A DNA stretch of 64,000 bases, taken from contig NC_005956.1 in assembly GCF_000046705.1 (NCBI RefSeq), positions 992,001 through 1,056,000 on the forward strand, read 5' to 3'. The notes beneath the pieces are model-generated. The model did no database searches. It saw only the letters and a list, made by a program, of their open reading frames with translations, and was not told the origin of the DNA. Numbering within the stretch: the stretch's first letter is position 1; every line of letters begins with the position of its first letter. Both the position numbers and the translations under genes were made by a program. This document shows positions 22,402-30,459 of the stretch, piece after piece. The DNA comes from Bartonella henselae str. Houston-1. GTDB lineage: Bacteria; Pseudomonadota; Alphaproteobacteria; Rhizobiales; Rhizobiaceae.

Positions 22402-22426
22402 CCTTGTCACGTAAAGACGGACAAGG
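22402..22426 (+). terminator. Intrinsic terminator after the AlpA-like gene
   Basis: Seven-base stem CCTTGTC/GACAAGG with an 11-base loop, preceded by six A and followed by CTTTCTC. It starts 6 bases after the stop codon. The same hairpin is conserved at 60733-60758 beside the decayed copy, with a changed loop, which supports a real function for the stem. Confidence 0.7.
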
Positions 22427-22468
22427 CTTTCTCAAACTTAACACCCTCAAGATAGTAGAATCCGTCCT

Positions 22469-23350
22469 GTGACGCAACATTACAGGATAAGAAATGCGCA
22501 GGATATCACACGTGCCTTGCGTGGGGTTTGGCGTGGGTATTATGGACTTGCCAATTGTCCTGCTTATGATGATAGGCTGCCTAGCTTATCCATTCGCAAT
22601 GGAAATGATGGGCGTTTATTGCTCTATTGTTATGCTGGCTACTCTTTTAGAAAGATCATACAAGCACTCATAAGAATTGGATTGCTGGGTCATAAAGCTT
22701 ATGATCATACGCTTTCTTTCTCAAAACAGTGTTGTACTGATATCAAAGGAACAAAACAGAAAACAGAGAGAGCAAAAGCAATTTGGCAACAAAGCCAACC
22801 AATTAATAAGACTTTAGCTAAGACCTATTTACGCATGCGGGGGATCACATGTGATTTTCCTCCTGATTTACGCTTTCACAGCAAATGTCCACACCCATCA
22901 GGGATTACACTGCCTGCATTGGTTGCTCTTGTTAAGGGAGCTGGCTCCTTTGCTATCCATAGAACCTTTTTAAAAGACAATGGCTGCAAAACGAATTTGT
23001 CACCAGCAAAAGCTATGTTGGGATCCGTAACGGGCAGTGCTGTGCATTTAAGCCAAGGCAATGATCAGCATCTTGTCGTTTGTGAAGGCATTGAAACCGC
23101 TCTGGCTCTGCTGTCTGGGTTATTATCAGAGCCCGTGAATTTATGGACGTCCCTTTCAACCCATGGCATGATGCGTTTGAATTTTTCCCATAACAAAGCG
23201 CGTCTCACCATTGCAATGGATGACGATGATGCGGGTCGTAAAGCAGGTTTTAACCTAGCAAAGCGCGCTTATAGCCAAGGCTTTGAGGTCTTTATGATGC
23301 AAGCTCCAAAAAGAACCGACTTTAATGATCTTCTCCATTTTCCAAGGTAA
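22469..23350 (+). CDS. Phage Toprim-domain primase
   Basis: A 293-residue protein starting at GTG. The N-terminal part has a degenerate zinc-finger/primase region (CPAYDDRLPSLSIRNG, LLLYCYAGYSF). The C-terminal Toprim domain is clear: VVCEGIETALALLSGL with the catalytic Glu, LTIAMDDDDAG with the metal-binding Asp pair, and KRTDFNDLLH at the end. Proteins of this kind, often with a DUF3987 helicase downstream as here, prime replication of integrated phage elements. The frame is complete and all expected Toprim acids are present, which is unusual among its broken neighbours. Confidence 0.85.
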   Translation: MTQHYRIRNAQDITRALRGVWRGYYGLANCPAYDDRLPSLSIRNGNDGRLLLYCYAGYSFRKIIQALIRIGLLGHKAYDHTLSFSKQCCTDIKGTKQKTERAKAIWQQSQPINKTLAKTYLRMRGITCDFPPDLRFHSKCPHPSGITLPALVALVKGAGSFAIHRTFLKDNGCKTNLSPAKAMLGSVTGSAVHLSQGNDQHLVVCEGIETALALLSGLLSEPVNLWTSLSTHGMMRLNFSHNKARLTIAMDDDDAGRKAGFNLAKRAYSQGFEVFMMQAPKRTDFNDLLHFPR

Positions 23351-23355
23351 GTAAT

Positions 23356-23669
23356 ATGACACAAGATAATAAAAATACTTTAGAGAATAATATTCCTTTA
23401 AATGATAACGATAATGGCTCTTTAAACGAAAATACTTGTTTAAAACCCATTCCTTATGAAGTCGCATTGCAACAAAATGGTTGGGGGGGAATTAAAGCCT
23501 ATTATTGCCGCTTTGTTACCCGTCGAGCCTTTTTATCCTACACAAGTTCCATTTGTTTTAAGTCGCTATATTTATGACGTTGCTGACCGTCAACAATCTT
23601 CTCTTGATTATGTGGCTGTCTCTGCTTTATGTGCCTTGGCTGCCGTTATTGGTAACCCACATTGTTCAT
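23356..23669 (+). pseudogene. DUF3987-type phage helicase, 5' fragment
   Basis: Starts MTQDNKNTLENNI six bases after the primase. The first frame runs to about KPIPYEVALQQNGWGG; the continuation IIAALLPVEPFYPTQVPF and SLDYVAVSALCALAAVIGN sits in another frame, so a frameshift lies near 23490. This order (primase, then a DUF3987 protein) is common in integrated elements. The gene is cut off near 23669, where an aldolase fragment on the other strand begins, so about 80 per cent or more of it is missing. Confidence 0.75.
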
Positions 23670-23822
23670 AGGTTTAAACGAACCGTTACGATAACCGATT
23701 TCAATATATTCGACTCGAGCATCTATCAGATTTTTAATATGCTCAATAACGTAATCTAATGAAAAAGAAAACTGATTCCTGTATCCTCCGTCACACAAAG
23801 TAACATCAAGATTTTTAAGCAT
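23670..23822 (-). pseudogene. DRE-TIM aldolase-like gene, N-terminal fragment
   Basis: The start MLKNLDVTLCDGGYRNQF and the stretch VEYIEIGYRNGSFKP match the first strand and helix of HMGL-like enzymes such as 4-hydroxy-2-oxovalerate aldolase. Only about 50 residues remain, cut at the junction with the DUF3987 fragment. The catalytic arginine of the usual TLRDGG motif is a cysteine here, another sign of decay. It lies 20 bases downstream of the MFS transporter gene on the same strand, so the two were probably one non-phage operon. Confidence 0.7.
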
Positions 23823-23843
23823 AGTCCCCCCCAAGTTGGTTAT

Positions 23844-24715
23844 TTAGCTTGATTGTTTTTCTAAATTAATAAAATAATTTGCTTTTCGAATGTAAATTAT
23901 AAAACCCACGATACAGCATGTTGCTAATAAAACGGCGACACTCCATGGATTATGTTCGGACATTTTCCCAATAACCGCAAAGCTCAGTGCAGCACTTCCT
24001 AATTGCAAAGCTCCCATAACACCAGATGCCGCTCCAGCAGCTTGTGGATGAGATGAAGTTGCCAAAGTTGTTCCTAACGGTAACAAAAAACCATTGCCAA
24101 AAGTAAGAATAGAAATGGTTATTAAACTTGTTACAAATGGCCATGGACTTATATACATTTGTAGGGCAAATAACACCCCTCCCAAGACAAAAATAACATA
24201 TCCACGCCGAACAGCACGTTCCATGGATTCTTGCTTAAGAAACATTCGCGCTACTAGGTTACCTAGAACATAAGTTAAAGAAACACCAATGTAACTATAA
24301 CCAATATATAAAGTTGATAAGCCCAAAGCTGTGAGGAAAAAAGGTGATTCTACAATGTAAGCAAAATAGGTTGCGTATGCAAAACATGGGATTACAGCAT
24401 AAAAGATAAATTGTTTATTTCTAAGAATTCTTATACTGCTCTTAATAATTCCCACAGAAGTAAAAGATTGACGTTTTATAGGAGGGAGAGTCTCTGTTAA
24501 TACAAAATAACAGAGCAGAATGATTAAAAGTATAAAAAGGCTTAAAAAGATAAAAGTGGCTTGCCAATTAAAAGCTTGTAATAAAATCCCCCCAACGAAT
24601 GGAGCTATTGCTGGTGATGTGCCAACAAAGGGAAAAATAACCAAATAAAGCTTTCCTGCAGCCTTTTTATCCATCAAATCATCAACCAAATCGATAGGTT
24701 CTAAACTTTCAGAAC
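23844..24715 (-). pseudogene. Bcr/CflA-type MFS drug efflux transporter, N-terminally truncated
   Basis: About 281 residues remain from a TTG at 24689, covering roughly nine helices. The segment with VGTSPAIAPFVGGILLQAFNW is typical of helices 4-5 in Bcr/CflA pumps, followed by LTETLPP before the central loop. The family usually has about 400 residues; the first three to four helices and the normal start are missing, and the similarity stops near 24715 in AT-rich sequence. It is not expected to be a working pump. It is non-phage cargo inserted among phage genes. Confidence 0.8.
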
Positions 24716-24789
24716 AAATTTCTTTTTTTGATAATACGATAGTATTAGTTTTTTTATTATAACTGTTAATGTTAGCGTTATTGTTTATG

Positions 24790-25239
24790 TTATATAGGCA
24801 TCGTTAAGCATACCGTTAGCATCATGCTTAATAACTTTAGCATCATCACAAGCATCATTTTTATGTTTTCCCATCTTGCCTGCGCTGCTTTTTGTGCTCT
24901 CTCCGATAATCTCTTTGACCGAGATGTTTTCGATACCTTCTCTAAACTCTCATTGGAGTTATTGAGTTCTTCTGCAACTTGTAAACTCCACAAATACCCA
25001 TCATCTAAACGTTCGATATAACCTGTTTTTAATAAAACATCTAACGCTTTCATAAACATTTTTACTGAACAGCCAGTGTAATTAGCCCAGACTTTCATAT
25101 CATTTAAAAGCGGCTCTCCAGTATAAAGCATTTGCAAACGCAATTTGATATAAACATTGCATTCAATGGGAGATAAACAAGCAAGATCAAGAATCCACTT
25201 ATCTGCAAAAAGTTTCGTCCAAGGTAATTTACTGGACAT
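24790..25239 (-). pseudogene. DUF1376-like phage replication-associated protein, C-terminally frameshifted
   Basis: The N-terminal 100 residues (MSSKLPWTKLFADKWILDL, LSPIECNVYIKLRLQMLYTGEP, AERAQKAAQARW) fit DUF1376-type phage proteins found near replication genes. After ARWEN the frame shown becomes methionine- and leucine-rich, whereas the adjacent frame gives a plausible hydrophilic tail (HKNDACDDAKVIKHDANG), so a frameshift near 24860 is likely. Its start overlaps the end of the RuvC-like remnant. Confidence 0.6.
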
Positions 25240-25452
25240 ATTTCCCCCCTTCTTTCTTTAAATATAAAATTGCTAAAGTATCTGCTTCATTGTCATCGAA
25301 AGTCATTGTTTAAAGAGTAAATAACGCATCTCACCATCTTCAAAGCGGCGGGGTTGAAAATTAACGGTACCACTCATGATATGACCATCCACACCATATA
25401 TCACCCAGCCTGTTTTCGTGCCTAGATCAAAACAAAGAATCGTGTCAGTCAT
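25228..25452 (-). pseudogene. RuvC-like Holliday junction resolvase with an internal deletion
   Basis: The start MTDTILCFDLGTKTGWVIY is the first strand of an RNase H-fold resolvase with its catalytic aspartate. After RYLLFKQ at about 25303 the frame stops, and a shifted frame at once gives FDDNEADTLAILYLKKEGG, which is the C-terminal catalytic helix of the same family. So the two ends are kept and about 90 central residues are gone, removing the middle acidic residues. An upstream ATG at 25500 extends the frame by 16 codons and overlaps the preceding small ORF stop. Confidence 0.7.
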
Positions 25453-25499
25453 CAAATCGTCCCCAATAACGATGAAGTCTGTTTTTGGAACACATTGCA

Positions 25500-25661
25500 T
25501 CAGTCATTTTTCTTCCTAAGCGCATCTTCTAAATCCCATATCTTCTGGTTCTTTCTACTTACCTCGTCCCTAAGCTCTTGTGTTAGTGTAAAAAAGTAAC
25601 AAACTTGGTAGAGAAAATATAAATTGCTAGCTCTGAAAATAGCTGTAGAAACCATTTCCAT
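25500..25661 (-). CDS. Small phage ORF, function unknown
   Basis: A 53-residue frame, MEMVSTAIFRASN to LEDALRKKND. It has a weakly hydrophobic middle (NLYFLYQVCYFF) and a charged helical end. The stop TGA overlaps the next ATG (TGATG at 25500), the kind of coupling seen throughout these phage genes, which argues for a real gene. No family is recognised. It could be a truncated remnant. Confidence 0.4.
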   Translation of the reverse strand: MEMVSTAIFRASNLYFLYQVCYFFTLTQELRDEVSRKNQKIWDLEDALRKKND

Positions 25662-25695
25662 CTTTACTATTCACCACTACCTTACTAATTTTTCT

Positions 25696-25983
25696 TCATA
25701 TGATATGAGAATTTGCTTTTGCCTCTTCCTCGAGACGCTTAAGATCTTGTTGTAGTTTTTCAATTTCCTCGTCACGCACTTTAATCTCCGCATCATATCT
25801 TTTAAGATCCGCGGCACATTGATCAATAATCGCCTTAGTTTCTATTAAAACCTCACGTTTTCTCTCTTCGAGTTCATCTTTAAGATTTTTAGCCTGATGG
25901 CGATAATACAAAGCAAACAACATGACCCCGCTAAAAAGCAACAATACGACAAAAACTACCAATAAAGCTTCATTCCAACTCAT
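25696..25983 (-). CDS. Membrane-anchored coiled-coil protein, phage
   Basis: A 95-residue protein with one N-terminal membrane helix (about residues 7-28, LLVVFVVLLLFSGVMLFALYY) and a long heptad-like charged helix (residues 32-90, with ELEERKREV and EEIEKLQQDLKRLEEEAK). This topology is that of an Rz-type spanin or a bacterial coiled-coil anchor, but there is no nested lipoprotein gene beside it, so a spanin role is only a guess. It starts within the end of the DUF5664 remnant and appears intact. Confidence 0.5.
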   Translation of the reverse strand: MSWNEALLVVFVVLLLFSGVMLFALYYRHQAKNLKDELEERKREVLIETKAIIDQCAADLKRYDAEIKVRDEEIEKLQQDLKRLEEEAKANSHII

Positions 25984-26370
25984 TTAATTTGAATCTCCAT
26001 TCATTATTCTGAGGACAATCATCACAACCTATCTTTTTAGCTTCGCACTCTATCAAAAAAAGAAGGCAACAAGCCGTATGTGCCAAATATGATAAATCAC
26101 TCTCAACATCTTTATCTTCTCCACCAGCCTGATAATAAATGGCGCAAAGCAGCTACAATCCATCCCTTTACCCGAATTATTTGCACCAAACTCTAGAACA
26201 CAACCAATTTCAATTAAGGCTAATGGCGGGATCAGATCACCACGGACTTCGCCTGCATCATTCTTGCTTGCTTCTTTTGCACCATCTTGTAATTTCCTAT
26301 TTAAATGATCATTTCTCTTAATTCTCTTAAGGCTGTAAAGTTTCAGTATGCACACACGCCGCATGAACAC
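25970..26370 (-). pseudogene. DUF5664 (dATP/dGTP diphosphohydrolase-like) phage gene, frameshifted
   Basis: The first part reads GAKEASKNDAGEVRGDLIPPLALIEIGCVLEFGA, the characteristic N-terminal half of DUF5664 proteins, one of whose members is the MazG-like dATP/dGTP hydrolase used in Z-genome phages. After about 26150 the frame shifts, and the adjacent frame continues with GGEDKDVESDLSYLAHTACC and a tail ending in CPQNNEW, the conserved second half. No continuous product is possible. It most likely had a generic nucleotide-metabolism role; nothing here indicates a Z-genome. Confidence 0.7.
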
Positions 26371-26566
26371 CGGAACTTTCTAATAAGCACAACGTTGAAG
26401 ATGTTTTCCTATCCCATAAAGCTTCTAAAAAATAAGCAACTGTACCTCCTGAAGGAATACCATATTTTTTCCAACGCTATATTTTTGATTTGTTGACGCC
26501 TAACTGCTTCGCGGCAGGGGAAAACCGGCTGTTGAAAAAAATCAAGCTGTTGGAAATACATCGTCT

Positions 26567-27449
26567 TCAGGCCTGCAGCTCTATCGATTGCTTTTCCAAA
26601 TAAGCACAAAAACGTGCACGCATTTGCTCATCCACTCTCTGCCAGACACCCAACAATTGGGTAAAAATTCGTTCCTGTTCATTAATTTGCGGTGGCGTAT
26701 TAACCCCATTGATCAAATCAAAAGCCCGCCGTAAATCCCCCTCAACCTGTTACAAAACAATCGCCACCCGCTGTTGCGCAACCAGCTCCATCTTCGCTAG
26801 CTTCAACAACTGTGCCTGATATCCGCCAATGCCGTACCACGCAAAACAGAGCGCAATTCAGGTTGTAAATGTCGAGCAATACAGTTGAAACGTCTTACTG
26901 ACTTTTGAGATAAACCAATGCGGTCCACCACATGTTTGGCAAAAGATAAAGTTGCTCCTTTGCCATTTTCTTCGTCTGTATAAGAAATAGGGATAACTTG
27001 TTCCAATTGCACAAAATCTGCATCATCACCGACCAAAGAATAATATTTACCCTTTGATTTTCTATCCCCACCACGCTTAATTTCTCCATACTTCTTTTCC
27101 CACAATTCGCGGTAAGTCTGCACAAACAAAGCACGGTCAGTCACCGACAATTCATTGCGAAAAAGGTTTTCAGCAACCTCTATAAGCGCAGCATTCCTTT
27201 ATCAGCTTTCACTACAACGGCATCAATTTCGCTATAGCCCAAAAGTTCGGCGGTCCGTAACCGGTGTGCTCCAGCAATCAGCGTGTAATTACCCTCTTTA
27301 ACATTGGGCATATGAGGCACTGTAATCGGATTCATCAATTCCTCCCGCGCCATTGATTGCGCAAGTGCATTGGCATGTTCATCATCTACAAGGCGTATAC
27401 GCCTAGGCACAACAATCAAATTTAAAGCAATCTCTTGAAACTGTGCCAT
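26567..27449 (-). pseudogene. ParB/Srx-domain phage protein, multiply frameshifted
   Basis: Original start MAQFQEIALNLIVVPRRIR at 27449. The ParB-like N-terminal domain is clear (LIAGAHRLRTAELLGYSEI), then the frame shifts near 27185 into SVTDRALFVQTYRELWEKKYG and a helix-turn-helix-like part (LSQKSVRRFNCIARHL). A second shift near 26815 and an in-frame TAA near 26750 separate a last helical part (RVAIVLxQVEGDLRRAFDLI) ending at about 26567. Such ParB-like proteins in phages often bind DNA or act as nucleases near the replication genes. Confidence 0.75.
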
Positions 27450-27931
27450 CACGCCCCGCCCATCTTCGATAAGCTTTGGCAAAAACTGGTTCTTCCAAAC
27501 GCCGATTAATTGTACGCAAAGAGCGAGCAACAGCTGTACGTTCATGCTCTTGCATGGCGACAAGACGCGGCCGCGTAACCTCAAACTGATAATGCAAAAT
27601 ATGAATGGCAATCTGTCGTGCTAACGCCGTATCAAACAAATGATGCGGTGGATCAATAATCATCCTGATCAGCAGATGCCTAAATCCACCATTCACCGCT
27701 TTAAAAGAACAGGCAAGCATTATTTCTAAACGTTCAGCTTCTGAATAAGGATTAAAGATTTCTCTTTTTTCCTCTGGGATCTATAAATTATAAGCTGCAA
27801 CCATAACCACCACCCCCGATAAAGAAAATCTGTGAACCACCCAATCGCAAAAAACAACTCATCCAAACGGTTGCCTGATGAGACAACTGTGTGCAATTTT
27901 TCTCGTCTATTTTGTATTGATGTTTAGACAT
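27449..27931 (-). pseudogene. Decayed phage gene of unknown function
   Basis: An N-terminal piece starts MSKHQYKIDEKNC at 27931 and stops at about 27788. A longer helical piece continues in another frame from 27790 with EKREIFNPYSEAERLEI and runs through HHLFDTALARQIAIHILHYQ, QEHERTAVARSLRTINRR to the ParB-like start. The pieces lie head to tail between the Ner-like and ParB-like genes, so they are probably one gene with at least one frameshift. No family is recognised. Confidence 0.45.
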
Positions 27932-28006
27932 TGATAAACCTTTTTGTCTTATGGTATCTAAAGTCATGGCAAATGCGCGAAAACGCAGAGCCATGTAACA
28001 AAGTTT

Positions 28007-28297
28007 CAAGCAGCGTTACCGCGCGATAGGTAAGAAACAACAGAATCCCTGGTGGCGTGTTTTGCCACTTTGAAAATACGACTGTGACTCTTGGGGTAAC
28101 GTTCGTAGAAAACCTGCTCAACGGGCAAGCCAATAAAGTCTGCAATCGCCCCCTCGGCTTTTTCATTGGGCCGTGTCCAAATGTTTTTAACACTGGAAAG
28201 GGTATTGATAGGCTTTCACGAGTTCTGCCAAGGTCATATTACGGTAGCGTAGCTCGGCTAAAATACTATGGCGATCCCATGTTTGTGTGATAGTCAT
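28007..28297 (-). pseudogene. Ner-like phage transcriptional regulator, frameshifted
   Basis: The Ner/Nlp (Mu Ner) helix-turn-helix is recognisable: TWDRHSILAELRYRNMTLAEL in the first frame, then after a one-base shift near 28194 VKNIWTRPNEKAEGAIADF and GLPVEQVFYERYP. Ner proteins repress early transcription in transposable and some temperate phages. It is divergent from a broken XRE repressor 135 bases away, so the two formed a lysis-lysogeny switch. The downstream end of the frame is uncertain by a few bases. Confidence 0.75.
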
Positions 28298-28431
28298 AAG
28301 GTTTGCTCCTGCTTAAACAGATGCTGCAACCATCCCTCTTTTGTGGGATTAAATGTGTAATAACTGCCCAACATAACGGGCTGTAATATGAGGCGTATAT
28401 CAAATATTCGTTTTGATATTGGAGTGATTTT
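28298..28431. promoter_or_regulatory. Former lysogeny-switch intergenic region
   Basis: A 134-base spacer between two divergent regulator remnants, the Ner-like gene (minus) and the XRE-type repressor (plus). In intact temperate phages this position carries the back-to-back promoters and operators. A symmetrical stretch CAAATATTCGTTTTGATATT (28401-28420) could be an operator remnant, but no pair of repeats was clear enough to assign. Confidence 0.35.
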
Positions 28432-28963
28432 TTGGCAAGCCCTGAAAAAGAACCACAAATAGAACTGGCAAAACAGTTACGTGAAGTATGATGAATGTTC
28501 AGAAACGAAGAACGGGGCATTTTTACGCAACGCCTTAATTTACAACGAGGTACTCTTACCAATTACGAAATCGGAACACATGAGCCGATATCCTCAGCAA
28601 TTAACGCCTATCATAGAGTCTATAACATTAATTCTCATTGGCTCGTTACGAATGAAGGTGAAATGTTTAGTGATATGGCAACAGCAAAAGAAACAGGTTT
28701 TAAAGAACCTACCATTCCTGCTGGACTGATGAAAATACGTGATCGCATAGCTTATACAACCTATCGCAATGCAATATAAAACTCCCCCCGAAGATATAGC
28801 AGAACTCGCAGCGGAACTTTATGGAAAACTGTAAGAACTGGTTCGAAACATCAACGATAGTGAAGAAGTAGAACTTATAGAACTTACCTTGCCTCTTTTA
28901 AAATTGCATTTAAAGCGTCAAATCGAGGCTGAAAAAGAACATTCCAAAACTACACAAAATTAG
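28432..28963 (+). pseudogene. XRE-family (CI-like) phage repressor, broken
   Basis: The helix-turn-helix ends are visible: a TTG-initiated LASPEKEPQIELAKQLREV is followed by two in-frame TGA codons, then the same frame resumes with FTQRLNLQRGTLTNYEIG and ISSAINAYHRVYNINSHWL, which is the recognition helix and following part of a CI/C2-type repressor. Helix 2 of the motif is damaged. A stop after YTTYRNAI at 28779 splits off a C-terminal piece (KTPPEDIAELAAELYGKL, then LTLPLLKLHLKRQIEAE) in shifted frames. Without repressor this element cannot maintain immunity. Confidence 0.75.
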
Positions 28964-29478
28964 ACTTAATGCTACTCTAAAATAAAAAATGAAAGTAGAA
29001 ATCTTTTTTGCTTTTTGGGTCATTTTTGGTTGATTTTGGCGTCAATTGAACTTTTGGATTGATTTTTTTCAAAGGGTCTTTAAAGGCGGTTTTCTGGGAT
29101 TTCACAGACTTTTTAAAAATCTTCAAAGGATTTTTAAAGACCTTTCAAAGCCTTTTCTCATTTTTACGCTCAAATTCCGATTTTCGCTATTTTTAGCTCT
29201 TTTTTGAAAAAAATCGCATTTAATGATAGAAATTATACATAAAAACAATAAATTATCACGTATTCCTATCTAATCCCACCTCTTCCCACTTATTCCAAAA
29301 CCTACTGTCAAACTATACTCATACCAATATAAAATTATTAATTTAGAAGAATTTTTAAAAAAGCTATATCCTAGAAATTATTTCGATTGATGTTCAAGCA
29401 ATTTTATTAAAAACGTTTAGAAATTCATTTAAATGATTGACCTTTTGCAAGAACTTTGTAAAAAGACTTACTGAGTTT
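28964..29478. other. Non-coding stretch with phased AT-rich repeats
   Basis: No gene is seen in these 515 bases. The part 29000-29220 is built of short variants of TTTTTAAAG/CTTTAAAG with runs of T (for example near 29070, 29113 and 29135), giving imperfect direct and inverted repeats about 20-30 bases apart. The rest is plain AT-rich DNA up to tRNA-Ser. The periodic T-runs could bend DNA; no known origin motif was recognised. Confidence 0.4.
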
Positions 29479-29568
29479 GGAGGGGTGGCCGAGCGGTTTA
29501 AGGCACCGGTCTTGAAAACCGGCGTGCAGGAGACTGTACCGTGGGTTCGAATCCCACCCCCTCCGCCA
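29479..29568 (+). tRNA. tRNA-Ser (TGA)
   Basis: Complete class II cloverleaf: acceptor GGAGGGG/CCCCTCC, anticodon stem ACCGG/CCGGC-like with loop reading CTTGAAA and anticodon TGA, a long variable arm (TGCAGGAGACTGTA region), T-arm GTGGGTTCGAATCCCAC, encoded CCA. It separates the decayed phage segment from the intact late operon and is followed about 31 bases later by the same repeat that follows tRNA-Val. Confidence 0.96.
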
Positions 29569-29600
29569 CAGCACTTTTATCACGCTATAACTTATTGATT

Positions 29601-29909
29601 TTATGTATGTTTTTTTAAGGTGCGGGATGTATAAATAAAGGTGCGGGAATAGGATTTTCCAACATGCCTGTATAGGGTGCCTCTTTTTTTACCAACTTTC
29701 TCCAACAATTTTTTAAATTCTGCCAAATCTTGTTGTGAAAAATTCTCTAAAGTTCTAACAAATATGCCAACGGGTACAGATTTCTTGCCAATTTTTACAG
29801 AAGATAAAAAGGCTACAGATACGCCTAGTTTATCAGCCATATCTAAGAGGCGCTCTGAGCAATCAATGCAAAAAAGTTTGCGTAAAATTTGACCAAATGA
29901 TGTAAGCAT
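29601..29909 (-). CDS. XRE-like helix-turn-helix regulator
   Basis: A 102-residue protein. The part ERLLDMADKLGVSVAFLSSVKIGKKSVP is a helix-turn-helix of the XRE type commonly found as a small regulator in Bartonella phage islands. The C-terminal 20 residues (YSRTFIYTSRTLKKHT) are encoded by the repeat sequence at 29617-29658, so the natural C-terminus has probably been replaced. It lies at the end of the phage late operon on the same strand, 132 bases after the small membrane protein gene, and has its own possible promoter region. Its target is unknown. Confidence 0.6.
   Translation of the reverse strand: MLTSFGQILRKLFCIDCSERLLDMADKLGVSVAFLSSVKIGKKSVPVGIFVRTLENFSQQDLAEFKKLLEKVGKKRGTLYRHVGKSYSRTFIYTSRTLKKHT
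29638..29658. repeat. 21-bp direct repeat, right copy
   Basis: Identical to 19874-19894. A further partial copy of its first 11 bases (AAGGTGCGGGA) lies just before it at 29617-29627, so the motif is tandem here. It lies inside the last codons of the XRE-like gene at 29601-29909, whose end is therefore formed by repeat sequence. Confidence 0.7.
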
Positions 29910-30041
29910 CTAGAAAGTCCTGTTAAAAGAAGAAATATCTCTTGTGATTCTAGCAAATATTTTGAGATTTTCTCAATTATTACGAATCAGAACTTCTTTT
30001 GAGGTGTTTTTTGAGAGCTTTTGTGAAAGATTTTGAGGGAG

Positions 30042-30260
30042 CTAATTTTTTGAAAACCATTGTTTTAGATGTGCAATGACATTATCTATGGCATCCATGA
30101 GACGAGCAAAATCGAGGATAAGCAAAAAAAGAAAAAATGCACTCCACTTCATGAAACGCGACATCACTTTCACACTTTGATAGGTTAGGATTATTTCTTG
30201 AAGCATTGCTTTTTCCGCTTCTGTAAGCTCTATTTGTTTTTCAGTGTTTTTTCTGGCCAT
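30042..30260 (-). CDS. Small membrane protein of the lysis module (holin-like)
   Basis: A 72-residue protein with a charged N-terminus, a helix (TEAEKAMLQEIILTYQSVKVM) and one membrane segment (about residues 39-54, MKWSAFFLFLLILDF), ending in a basic tail. It overlaps the Rz1-like gene by 20 bases and closes the lysis cassette, a position where a holin or antiholin is expected. One membrane helix and a lysis-module position are the only evidence, so holin is a guess. The start at 30260 (MARKNTEKQ) is preferred to the one at 30272. Confidence 0.5.
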   Translation of the reverse strand: MARKNTEKQIELTEAEKAMLQEIILTYQSVKVMSRFMKWSAFFLFLLILDFARLMDAIDNVIAHLKQWFSKN

Positions 30261-30459
30261 GTTTCCACCCACACAAGTATTCCCCTTGCTTATTATGCTT
30301 TAAGATCTCTCTTGCTAAGTTTGAACTGATCACGTTCAGATCTTGCTGATTTAAATAAATGGGCAACCAACCAACACAAGAAGAAGCATATTTATGGATC
30401 CCGCAACCAGTCAGAGAGAGCAGCCCGCACATCAGCATCAGTTTTTTTGTTAACTTCAT
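30241..30459 (-). CDS. Rz1-like outer-membrane spanin lipoprotein
   Basis: A 72-residue lipoprotein precursor with a basic N-terminus, a hydrophobic stretch and lipobox LTGC at residues 16-19. Its first 68 bases overlap the end of the coiled-coil membrane gene out of frame, the nested arrangement typical of Rz1 within Rz. It would be anchored in the outer membrane and join the inner-membrane partner for the last step of host lysis. Unlike classical Rz1 it is not proline-rich. A paralogue exists at 19943-20164. Confidence 0.65.
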   Translation of the reverse strand: MKLTKKLMLMCGLLSLTGCGIHKYASSCVGWLPIYLNQQDLNVISSNLAREILKHNKQGEYLCGWKHGQKKH

